Assembly (NCBI RefSeq): GCF_938018035.1
Contig: NZ_CALIJF010000126.1
Span: forward strand, 1 to 6,863
Reading direction: 5' to 3'
Origin: an uncultured Campylobacter sp.
GTDB lineage: Bacteria > Campylobacterota > Campylobacteria > Campylobacterales > Campylobacteraceae
DNA length: 6,863 nucleotides
Shown here: positions 1 through 6,438 of the stretch, piece after piece
How the letters are laid out: every line of letters begins with the position of its first letter
Position numbering within the stretch: the first letter of the stretch is position 1
The notes under the pieces: generated by a model
What the model saw: the letters and a program-made list of their open reading frames with translations, nothing else
Told to the model about the DNA's origin: nothing
Databases searched by the model: none
Program-made: the position numbers and the translations under genes

Positions 1-1287
1 TGGGCTTTTATCATCGCCTGCGTGGGCTCCGCCGTAGGTATGGCAAATGTCTGGGGCTTCCCTTACAAACTCGGTACGAACGGCGGCGGCGCATTTTTGC
101 TAATTTACATTTTTTTCGTAGCGCTGTTTTCATACGTAGGCCTAAGTGCCGAATACGCGATCGGTCGCCGCGCCAAAACAGGCACGCTGGGCTCATACAA
201 ATACGCGTGGAAAAGCCGCGGACTGGGCGCTATCGGTAAGGTTATCGGCTGGTTGCCACTTGCCGGTTCGATGTGTATCGCAGTAGGCTATGCCGTCATC
301 ATCGCCTACGTTTTAAAGGCGCTAGTCCAAGCCATAGACGGCTCGCTAATGAGCGAAAATACCGATACATGGTTCAACTCTTTTGCCCTGGCGCCCTACT
401 CCGTGGTGCCTTATCACTGCATAATCGTCGCAGGTACGTTGCTGACGCTGTTTTTCGGCGCCAAAAGCATCGAAAAAACGAATAAAATTATGATGCCGCT
501 ATTTTTCGTGCTATTTGCAATTTTGGCAATTAGGGTCGCGACGCTGCAAGGCGCTGCGGGCGGATATGCCTTTCTTTTTGGCGCTGATTTTACTAAGCTA
601 GCAGATCCGATGGTTTGGATTTCTGCGATGGGACAGGCGTTTTTCTCGCTATCGATTACAGGCTCAGGGATGATCGTTTATGGCGCGTATCTATCCAAGG
701 ACGAAGACATCGTATCTGCGGCGAAAAATACCGCGCTATTTGACACGCTAGCCGCGATGGTAGCTGCGCTAGTGATGATCCCTGCAGTATTTGCTTACGG
801 AATGGATCCTGCGGCGGGACCTAAGCTACTTTTCGTAACTCTGCCTAAAATTTTGCAAGATATGGCAGGCGGTAGAATTTTTGCAGTGATTTTATTTACC
901 GCCGTGATTTTTGGTGGAATTTCATCGCTTCAAAATATGTTCGAAGTAGTCGCCGAATCGCTAATGCATAAGTTTCCAAGGCTAAGCCGCGCCTTCACGC
1001 TTGCGCTATTGTGCGCGATCTGCCTGGGTGCGGGTCTTGGTATGGAAGCGATAAGCTCATGGGGTCCGTGGATGGATTTCGTATCGATTTATATCATTCC
1101 GATCGGAGCAGTAATCGGCGCGATATCGTGGTTTTGGGTGATTAAGCGTAATGAAATTTTAGATGAGATCAATCTAGGCGCAGAGAGGGTTCGCGGCAAG
1201 CTCTGGTATGATATTGGGCGCTTTGTCTATGTCCCGCTGGCGCTACTTTTATGCATAATCGCGCTTAGTATGCATATTTCGTTTTAA
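1..1287 (+). CDS. Sodium-dependent transporter, NSS/SNF (LeuT-like) family, 5'-truncated by window
   Basis: Inner-membrane Na+-coupled symporter of the neurotransmitter:sodium symporter family, probably importing an amino acid; the substrate cannot be read. The frame is open from base 1, so the start lies upstream and probably only 10-20 residues are missing; 428 codons are present. Numbering from the first codon here, TM1 carries GSAVGMANVWGFPY (9-22), followed by the family signature NGGGAF (27-32). TM6 carries the unwound FFSLS (214-218, equivalent to LeuT F253-S256), followed by KDEDIV. Asp248 sits where LeuT has the Na1 ligand Asn286. TM8 has GGISS (305-309), matching the Na2 site. TM10 has the conserved MDF (Asp359, LeuT Asp404). 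The protein ends just after TM11, as in short bacterial members such as MhsT and Tyt1. Odd: Gly19 replaces the usual Arg/Lys of the extracellular gate. The family is clear; the substrate is unknown. Confidence 0.93.
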   Translation, partial: WAFIIACVGSAVGMANVWGFPYKLGTNGGGAFLLIYIFFVALFSYVGLSAEYAIGRRAKTGTLGSYKYAWKSRGLGAIGKVIGWLPLAGSMCIAVGYAVIIAYVLKALVQAIDGSLMSENTDTWFNSFALAPYSVVPYHCIIVAGTLLTLFFGAKSIEKTNKIMMPLFFVLFAILAIRVATLQGAAGGYAFLFGADFTKLADPMVWISAMGQAFFSLSITGSGMIVYGAYLSKDEDIVSAAKNTALFDTLAAMVAALVMIPAVFAYGMDPAAGPKLLFVTLPKILQDMAGGRIFAVILFTAVIFGGISSLQNMFEVVAESLMHKFPRLSRAFTLALLCAICLGAGLGMEAISSWGPWMDFVSIYIIPIGAVIGAISWFWVIKRNEILDEINLGAERVRGKLWYDIGRFVYVPLALLLCIIALSMHISF

Positions 1288-1348
1288 CTCATCGCCACAT
1301 TGGCATAAATGCAACGACTGGCAAGATACGGCAAAGAAGGCGAAATAG

Positions 1349-1370
1349 GGTAGAATTTTAAAATTCTACC
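1349..1370. repeat. 22-bp perfect palindrome, possible terminator or operator
   Basis: The left half GGTAGAATTTT is followed directly by its exact reverse complement AAAATTCTACC. In RNA it could fold as a 9-bp stem with a UUAA loop. It starts 61 bp after the transporter stop codon and lies 70 bp before the next -10 box. No T-run follows on either strand, so it is not a textbook Rho-independent terminator. A DNA-level protein-binding site for the promoter at 1441 is equally possible. Confidence 0.5.
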
Positions 1371-1440
1371 TAATAACGAACTTAAAAATTTAAATGGCCA
1401 AAACGACTTTAAATTTTAATACGTTATGAGAATAAAGCGT

Positions 1441-1446
1441 TATAAT
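1441..1446 (+). promoter_or_regulatory. -10 box (TATAAT) of the 1475 gene
   Basis: A perfect TATAAT sits 28 bp upstream of the chosen start codon at 1475, which puts transcription start near 1453. There is no recognisable TTGACA-like -35 box; an AT-rich stretch (1381-1420) lies upstream, as is usual for sigma-70 promoters in Campylobacter. The box overlaps the alternative ATG at 1445, so that ATG could not be translated from this promoter. Confidence 0.6.
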
Positions 1447-1474
1447 GTGCCAAATTTTACAAAATAGGGATTTT

Positions 1475-2287
1475 ATGCGAGACTACGACAAAGAGCCATT
1501 GACCATAAACGATTACACCGTCTATCATGTATTTTCCTGGAGCATATTTACTTGCATATTGGGTTTTTCGCTTTTGGGTTATGATCTGATTACGACTGGC
1601 ACTACGGGAAAATTTAGCGCTTTCGGTATCATTTCTTTAATTTTCGCGACATATACTTTCATACGATTTAGGATTTCGGCAGAGCAAAATTTTTCCAAAA
1701 ATCCGAGCTATTTTTATTTTTCAAACAGCCTGATCCGCTACGTCGAAAATATAGATATGAAAGATAGCATAATTTCCGAAACCAAAATAGCCCCCGATCC
1801 GTCCGCAAATATATCTAGCGTTCATTTCTGCGTAGTATGCGAATTAGAAACCTCCTACGGCAGGTTTCATTATTTAAGCTCATATGAGTTATATAGATAT
1901 TCAAGCATAGGCGTTCATATAGGCAAACTTGCTCTTTATATAAAGCATCTAATGCTATATTTAATATTTGCCCTGCCGTATAAAATTTACAAGCTCAAAA
2001 AGAGCTCGGAGCCCCTTTGGCTGTTAAAAAGAAATTTTGTCGTTAAATTTAACAACAGAAATTGCTTTTTAATAAATGCCGTATCTGCAAAAGAGTATCA
2101 TGAGCTACTGCAATATTTCAAGGCGCTAAACGTAAAAATAGAAGATCGGACCGACTTTATACCGCAGGCTCAAAATAGCGGCTATTTCACCGATAAAAAC
2201 GAAATTTGGAGCGACGATTTTAGTGATACACAAATTCCGAAGAAAAATTTTAAATGGAAGCTTAGGCGGTTTTTTAGTTTGGATTGA
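1475..2287 (+). CDS. Hypothetical membrane protein, 270 aa
   Basis: I do not recognise this protein. The start at 1475 is chosen over the in-frame ATG at 1445. An AGGGA purine stretch (1466-1470) precedes 1475, whereas 1445 has no ribosome site and lies inside the TATAAT promoter. Three hydrophobic segments are visible: about residues 19-38 and 47-65, forming an N-terminal hairpin, and about 150-171 (ALYIKHLMLYLIFALPY). Between them is a roughly 80-residue polar stretch (66-149). The C-terminal tail (172-270) is charged and likely cytoplasmic. The stretch NFVVKFNNRNCFLI...AKEYHELLQYF (187-215) weakly resembles the last strands and helix of bacterial PH-like domains; this is an impression, not an assignment. 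The gene is visibly more AT-rich than its neighbours, which could mean weak expression, poor conservation or later acquisition. It appears to be a single-gene unit with its own promoter. Confidence 0.75.
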   Translation: MRDYDKEPLTINDYTVYHVFSWSIFTCILGFSLLGYDLITTGTTGKFSAFGIISLIFATYTFIRFRISAEQNFSKNPSYFYFSNSLIRYVENIDMKDSIISETKIAPDPSANISSVHFCVVCELETSYGRFHYLSSYELYRYSSIGVHIGKLALYIKHLMLYLIFALPYKIYKLKKSSEPLWLLKRNFVVKFNNRNCFLINAVSAKEYHELLQYFKALNVKIEDRTDFIPQAQNSGYFTDKNEIWSDDFSDTQIPKKNFKWKLRRFFSLD

Positions 2288-2302
2288 AATTTTAGTCCAA
2301 AC
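2277..2302 (+). terminator. Possible terminator hairpin of the 1475 gene
   Basis: GTTTGGA (2277-2283) pairs with TCCAAAC (2296-2302), giving a 7-bp stem with a 12-nt loop that spans the stop codon of the upstream gene. The sequence after it (GGCAAGTTCTTAAATTT) has no clean T-run, so termination is only possible, not shown. Confidence 0.35.
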
Positions 2303-2466
2303 GGCAAGTTCTTAAATTTGGCGAGAATTTCACGAGCAAGTAGAGAGTAGGGCGGCGAGGCAAATATTGCTTGCTGTTATCTCCAGCCTGCCACAGCTCA
2401 AAGTTACGATAAATCAAATCAACTCAGTCATCACTGCAAGCGCAAGGTTATAAAATTTAATCAGCT

Positions 2467-2560
2467 CCGCGACCTATCGTTGAAGTCGCGAAGCTACGGC
2501 AAGCTAAATTGGTCTCGGTGCACAGCCGCGACTATATAAAGCCGCGGCAAGTCGAAATTG
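2467..2560 (+). repeat. Degenerate repeated block (two copies) with GC-rich stems
   Basis: Copy 1 (2467-2512) and copy 2 (2526-2560) share the ordered blocks CCGCGAC, TAT, CGGCAAG and AAATTG, with different spacing. A third partial copy of the last two blocks (CGGCAAG...AAATTTG) lies at 2302-2320. Each full copy contains a 6-bp inverted repeat: CGCGAC/GTCGCG (2468-2490) in copy 1 and GCCGCG/CGCGGC (2525-2548) in copy 2. Function is unknown; this may be the remains of a tandem or dispersed repeat. Confidence 0.4.
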
Positions 2561-2566
2561 ATATGC

Positions 2567-2591
2567 CTCGCCGTAGCAAAACCACGGCGAG
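2567..2591. terminator. GC-rich hairpin downstream of the reductase operon
   Basis: CTCGCCGT (2567-2574) and ACGGCGAG (2584-2591) form a perfect 8-bp stem with a 9-nt loop. It is the strongest inverted repeat between the two convergent genes, 86 bp past the reductase stop codon on the - strand. No T-run follows on either strand. It may end or stabilise the operon mRNA, but intrinsic termination is not proven. Confidence 0.4.
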
Positions 2592-2664
2592 CTTGACTAA
2601 AGCCTGTGGAGGATCGGCGTATCTAGTCCAAGCCAGCAATGAGCCAGTCTTAAACCCCAGACCG

Positions 2665-2671
2665 CCCCCCC
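2665..2671 (-). repeat. G7 homopolymer just after the reductase stop codon
   Basis: Seven C on the + strand (G7 on the coding strand of the operon) start 5 bp past the TAG stop of the reductase gene. Campylobacter genomes use poly-G tracts for phase variation, usually 8 or more. This one is short and lies outside the coding frame, so length changes would not alter the protein. Confidence 0.6.
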
Positions 2672-2676
2672 AATTC

Positions 2677-5193
2677 CTACTTCGCCCCTTTAGGCGGCAT
2701 AAACGCGGTTAGTTTGATATCCTCGCCCGCCTTGTGTTTATAAAGCTCGATATTTACTAACGCCGTGTGCGCGATATTGCCGTTGGCAAGCTCGCTCGTA
2801 GGAAGATCGATCGTAAGCACGTTCGGATTTCCGTTTTTGCAAAGCCCCTCGGCATTAGGATCGTACCACGCGCCTTCGAATATCTGCACCACGCCGCGCA
2901 TTATGTCGTCACTTACATTGGCTCCCGCTAAAATTTCGCCGCGAGCGTTATACACGCGCACCAGATCGCCCTGCTTTATGCCGAGCTCTTTAGCGTCCTC
3001 GGTATTTATTAGTACCGGCTCTCGATCCGCAACGGCGTATCTCTTGCGATTTGAAGTGTTGCTCTGCTGCGAATGCAAGCGGTCGAGCGGATGGATGCTA
3101 AGCAGGTGAAATTTCGCAGGCTTATCCTTCATCCCGAGCCACTCGACGGGCTCGAACCACATCGGATGCGCGCCACAGTCTTTGTAGTTCATCGCAGCAA
3201 TCGTATCGGAGTAAATTTCAATTAACCCGCTAGGCGTTCCTAAAGCCTCCAAAACGGGATCGTTTCTAAAATCCTCAAAGCTCACGTACGCAGCACTCTC
3301 CGGCGTTTCGTAAAATTCCGTCGGCTCGTTTTTCTCCCACCACTGCTCAAAGCTCGGCATCTGCACGCCCAAAGCGGTGTTTGCGTTCACGGCGCTCGCC
3401 GCCCCTTCGTAAAATTCCTTGATCCAATCCATTTCCGTTTTGCCGCCGTCCGTATAAACCTCGGCAAGCCCGTCCGCGTAAGCCTTGCAAAGGTCGGTAA
3501 AAATTTGATAATCGTCCTTCGCGCCGTACTGCTTGGCGACGACCTGCTTCATCGGGATTATATGCATATTGGAGTAGTCTCCGCTCATCGTGATGTCGTT
3601 GCGCTCATACTCCGTCGTGGTCGGAAACACGATGTCCGCCATCTTCGCAGTCGGCGTCCAGTAAATTTCATTCACTACGATGGTGCGCGGCTTGCGCCAA
3701 GCCTTTATGTTGGTGTTGGTGTCTTGATGGTGCACGATCGGATTTCCGCCGACCCAGTAGATAAAATCGATCTTCGGATAGGTGATCTTTGCGCCATTCG
3801 CGTCGATCGTCTTTCCCGGATTTAGCAGCACGTCCGCGATGCGAGCTAGAGGGAAAGCGACCTTCGCCGTATTTACAAGCCACGCTTGGGCTGCTTCGCC
3901 GCCTTGTTTCTGATCCTGCGCAAGCCCTAAAAATTTGCCGTCCTTAACGACGCCGACGCTTGCCGCGTTCATTCCGCCGATCACGCCGCCCGCGCAGGTA
4001 GGCGCGCCGCCGTTAGCGTAGTGGTAGCTAAAGCCAAAGCCCCCTCCGGCAAGTCCGATCTGTCCCAGCATCGCGCATAGAGTTACGATCATCCAGTGCG
4101 CCTGCTCGCCGTGATGAGCGCGCTGGATACCCCAGCCGGCCATTATCATCGTGCGGTTTTCGTAAAATTTTATCGCGAGCTCTTTGATCACGTCCGCGCC
4201 AATGCCGCAAATTTCACTAGCCCACTCCGGCGTCTTAGCCACGCCGTCGCTCTGTCCCGTGAGGTACGGCACGAATTTTTCAAAGCCCACGGTATAGTTT
4301 TGCAAAAATTCCTTATCGTACTTGCCCTGCGAGTAGAGATGCTGCGCCATGCCTAGCATCATCGCTACGTCAGTGTTAGGGCGAGGGGCGATCCATCGCG
4401 CTTTACCCTCGAAATACTTGCCGCTTACGGTTTTGATCGGATCGATGATGATGATCTCTTTGTCGCTGTTTTTTAGCTGCTCGAAATACTTAAATCCCTG
4501 CTCGTCCGAGCTCGTCCACGCCACGCGAAGCGTAGAGATCGGATTGAGCCCCCAAAAGACCACTACTTTGGAGTTTTCAAGCACCACCGGCCACGAGGTT
4601 TGCTGTTCATAAACCTGATTTGAGCCCGTTACGTGCGGCATGATGACCTGGGCCGCGCCCGTAGAGTAATCGCCCGTGACGCCCGTAAAGCCACCGCTTA
4701 AGTTCATAAATCTATGAAGCAGCGTCCTTGAGACATGCACGTTGCCCGTGCTCTGCCAGCCGTAGCTGCCCGCAAACACCGAGCTTGCACCCTTTTGCTC
4801 GCGCGTCTTTTTAAGCTCGCGCGCGACGAGCTTGATCGCGTCTTCATATTTTACCTCGACCCATTCGTCAAGTCCGCGAAGCTCCGGCTTTGGATTATCG
4901 GGATCGGCGAGGTAGGATTTTCGCACCATCGGCGCCTTGATACGCGTATTATAAACGAGATCCGCCATCGTATTTTGAAGAGTATTTGGAATTTTAGAGG
5001 TGATCTTCCACGGCGCAGATTTTACGATCTTGCCGTTTTTAACGCTCGCTTTTAAAATTCCCCATCGCGCCGCAGTTAAAATTTCGCCGTTTTTCTTAAG
5101 TGCTGTTAGTTTATCCGCCGCGAGCATCGAGCTTGGGATGAGCGGAAGCGCCGAGACCGCCGCGCCGAGCTTTAAAAAATTTCGTCTTTTCAT
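2677..5193 (-). CDS. torA: Periplasmic molybdopterin S/N-oxide (TMAO/DMSO) reductase, TorA/DorA type
   Basis: Terminal reductase of anaerobic or oxygen-limited respiration, 838 aa (TorA and DorA are about 820-850). It reduces TMAO or DMSO in the periplasm using a bis-MGD molybdenum cofactor. The N-terminus has a Tat signal (KRRNFLKLG, then a hydrophobic run ending near residue 26). There is no N-terminal 4Fe-4S cysteine motif, as expected for the TorA/DorA/BisC branch. SYGW (143-146) holds the equivalents of Tyr114 and Trp116 of Rhodobacter DMSO reductase. GDYSTGAAQ (174-182) holds the likely Mo ligand Ser177. VYEQQTSWPVVLEN and the C-terminal dinucleotide-binding motifs HPLDRLHSQ and FEGAWYDP are present. 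Its start overlaps the cytochrome stop (ATGA), with AAGGA six bases upstream. It is the likely counterpart of C. jejuni Cj0264c, reported to act on both TMAO and DMSO. The symbol is given by family; the preferred substrate is not settled. No torD-like chaperone gene is in the window. Confidence 0.93.
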   Translation of the reverse strand: MKRRNFLKLGAAVSALPLIPSSMLAADKLTALKKNGEILTAARWGILKASVKNGKIVKSAPWKITSKIPNTLQNTMADLVYNTRIKAPMVRKSYLADPDNPKPELRGLDEWVEVKYEDAIKLVARELKKTREQKGASSVFAGSYGWQSTGNVHVSRTLLHRFMNLSGGFTGVTGDYSTGAAQVIMPHVTGSNQVYEQQTSWPVVLENSKVVVFWGLNPISTLRVAWTSSDEQGFKYFEQLKNSDKEIIIIDPIKTVSGKYFEGKARWIAPRPNTDVAMMLGMAQHLYSQGKYDKEFLQNYTVGFEKFVPYLTGQSDGVAKTPEWASEICGIGADVIKELAIKFYENRTMIMAGWGIQRAHHGEQAHWMIVTLCAMLGQIGLAGGGFGFSYHYANGGAPTCAGGVIGGMNAASVGVVKDGKFLGLAQDQKQGGEAAQAWLVNTAKVAFPLARIADVLLNPGKTIDANGAKITYPKIDFIYWVGGNPIVHHQDTNTNIKAWRKPRTIVVNEIYWTPTAKMADIVFPTTTEYERNDITMSGDYSNMHIIPMKQVVAKQYGAKDDYQIFTDLCKAYADGLAEVYTDGGKTEMDWIKEFYEGAASAVNANTALGVQMPSFEQWWEKNEPTEFYETPESAAYVSFEDFRNDPVLEALGTPSGLIEIYSDTIAAMNYKDCGAHPMWFEPVEWLGMKDKPAKFHLLSIHPLDRLHSQQSNTSNRKRYAVADREPVLINTEDAKELGIKQGDLVRVYNARGEILAGANVSDDIMRGVVQIFEGAWYDPNAEGLCKNGNPNVLTIDLPTSELANGNIAHTALVNIELYKHKAGEDIKLTAFMPPKGAK

Positions 5194-5798
5194 TTCATAT
5201 CCTTTAAATTTACGTCCTTGGAGTGCTTTTGCAGATACTGCACCACCGTCCAGCTCTCATCCTTGCTAATAGGCGTGCGCGAAAGCATCGATTTGATGTA
5301 GCCCGGCCATCTGTTGGCTTCGTAATCGGCCGGCTGGTGCAGAGCGTGACAGACGCTACACGAGGCTTCAAATTTCTCCTTAGCACCCGCGAAAATTTTA
5401 TCCACGTCGCCGCTTAGCGCGCCCTCGTCGGTGTAGGCGGTTATTTTAACCTTATTAAAGCCGTCCTCTTCGCCCAAGCTCTCGCTTTGAAATTTAGCCT
5501 GCTTCGAAAACGCCACCGCGATTATGCGCGCTTTAGGCGTGAAATAAATAACGTTGGGCGCCTTTGGATTTTGATAGCCGGTGAGCGAAAATTTCACTAC
5601 TCCGTCCTTAACCTCCAAAACCTCTATGGCGTTTGTGGGCAGCAGCCTGCCGTCCTTGTGCGACAAATCGCCGCTTACGCTTACCTGCTTTAGCACCGTG
5701 CCATAAAGCGTCTCGCCCGCCTTAACCTCGGCGCCAGCGTAGCTTGCGATCACAGCCGCAAGAGCCGTCGCAGCCGCAATAGAATTTAAAAACTTCAT
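5190..5798 (-). CDS. Periplasmic monohaem cytochrome c, electron donor to the reductase
   Basis: A 202-aa exported cytochrome that likely passes electrons to the S/N-oxide reductase encoded next. A Sec signal peptide covers residues 1-23, with probable cleavage at AGA|EV. Residues 27-95 (GETLYGTVLK...YFTPKARIIAVAF) look like a beta-rich domain similar to the part of TorC that precedes its last haem. A single haem site CSVCH (147-151) follows, then HALHQPADYEANRWPGYI, and Met171 is a candidate sixth ligand. The protein therefore resembles the C-terminal part of TorC without the membrane-anchored tetrahaem NapC/NirT part. C. jejuni Cj0265c has the same architecture and gene position. AAGGA lies 5 bases before the ATG. 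It starts 20 bp after the DsbB-like gene and overlaps the reductase gene by 4 bp, so the three are almost certainly co-transcribed. Confidence 0.92.
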   Translation of the reverse strand: MKFLNSIAAATALAAVIASYAGAEVKAGETLYGTVLKQVSVSGDLSHKDGRLLPTNAIEVLEVKDGVVKFSLTGYQNPKAPNVIYFTPKARIIAVAFSKQAKFQSESLGEEDGFNKVKITAYTDEGALSGDVDKIFAGAKEKFEASCSVCHALHQPADYEANRWPGYIKSMLSRTPISKDESWTVVQYLQKHSKDVNLKDMK

Positions 5799-5818
5799 GC
5801 TTATCCTTTCTTAAAATT

Positions 5819-6418
5819 TTAAAAACTTCTCGTAAATCTGCCGTATAAAAAACTCGCAAACATCACGGCCAAAACAGCCGCAAATGCCGCAAACGCTACC
5901 TGCGCGCACTGCGCCGCGTCTGCAAATTTAATGCTCGGCACCAGATAAAATCCCTCGCCGTAAAATCCGCCAAAAAAGCTCTGCACATCGCTAAGCGCGG
6001 TGCCCGCGGGAAAGGACGGGGTGCCCGTGCAGCTTGCGGGGCGAAATAGCTCCGGCAGCAGGCTATCAAGCGGCGCCGCAAAAGGGAAAGCGGGCGCTAC
6101 GAGGCAATTTGCAGTATCTGCGGCGGTGTGTGGAGCGGAGCTTTGTAAATAGCCGTATATCGCGCCCGCAAATCCGAGCGCATAAGCAACGAGCCTTGCT
6201 ATGAAGCCAAACGGCAGCAGCAAGCCTATAAGCGCGCCCACGCCCGCTACGGCAAAGCCCAGACGCACGAGGGCGCTCGTCTGCGTAGGCGACATAAAAA
6301 TGTAGCGCTGAAAGAAAAAATACGATACCGCAAGATAGCCTGCGCTTATCACAAAGAGCCAAAACCACGGCGTAGCGGTATTTTGCCACGCGTAAATCTT
6401 CAAGATCAATCTATTCAA
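5819..6418 (-). CDS. DsbB/DsbI-family membrane protein lacking the first-loop CXXC
   Basis: A 199-aa protein with four membrane segments (about 17-36, 50-70, 72-91, 172-193) and one large periplasmic loop, the DsbB topology. DsbB proteins reoxidise DsbA and pass electrons to quinone. The second loop matches E. coli DsbB closely in register: Cys105, FP (111-112), PLD (116-118), Pro122, Phe125, Cys130, against Cys104 to Cys130 in E. coli. Arg52 aligns with the quinone-site Arg48. The first loop reads FMSPTQTSALVR (41-52) where DsbB has KPCVLCIYER, so both CXXC cysteines are gone (Thr45, Ser48). A third cysteine, Cys171, lies at the start of the last helix in a stretch (YLVPSIKF) that I associate with DsbI. 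The start is TTG at 6418, supported by GGAGG five bases upstream; the first in-frame ATG is only at residue 42. Whether it still handles disulfides is doubtful. First gene of the operon. Confidence 0.8.
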   Translation of the reverse strand: MNRLILKIYAWQNTATPWFWLFVISAGYLAVSYFFFQRYIFMSPTQTSALVRLGFAVAGVGALIGLLLPFGFIARLVAYALGFAGAIYGYLQSSAPHTAADTANCLVAPAFPFAAPLDSLLPELFRPASCTGTPSFPAGTALSDVQSFFGGFYGEGFYLVPSIKFADAAQCAQVAFAAFAAVLAVMFASFLYGRFTRSF

Positions 6419-6423
6419 GATCT

Positions 6424-6428
6424 CCTCC
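6424..6428 (-). promoter_or_regulatory. Shine-Dalgarno site deciding a TTG start
   Basis: GGAGG on the - strand, five bases before the TTG at 6418. It is the strongest ribosome site in the window and the reason for accepting a non-ATG start for the DsbB-like gene. Confidence 0.8.
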
Positions 6429-6438
6429 GTCTTATAAA

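Larger units (their letters stand above)
2288..2676. other. Convergent intergenic region without a supported gene
   Basis: These 389 bp separate the + strand membrane-protein gene from the 3' end of the - strand reductase gene. The only open frame of any length runs + from a TTG at 2509 into the reductase gene. It has no ribosome site and low-complexity content, so I do not call it. What the region does hold is GC-rich short hairpins (2468-2490, 2525-2548, 2567-2591), a repeated block (2467-2560) and a C7 run (2665-2671). No tRNA, CRISPR or transposase remnant is recognisable. Confidence 0.7.

Noticed and set aside
2461..2600. CRISPR array or tRNA in the convergent junction
   Set aside because: The repeats are too degenerate and too few for a CRISPR array, and no cloverleaf with T-loop and anticodon signatures can be drawn.
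2509..2712. Open frame of 67 codons on the + strand with a TTG start
   Set aside because: No ribosome site, low-complexity proline/arginine-rich end, and it runs through the C7 run into the 3' end of the reductase gene on the other strand.
4096..4356. Open frames antisense to the reductase gene (several of 60-115 codons)
   Set aside because: They are complements of a well-supported 838-codon gene and have no ribosome sites or family likeness.
5896..6389. Alternative - strand frames within the DsbB-like gene
   Set aside because: They are out-of-frame readings. The chosen frame has membrane helices, the DsbB loop signature and a strong ribosome site.
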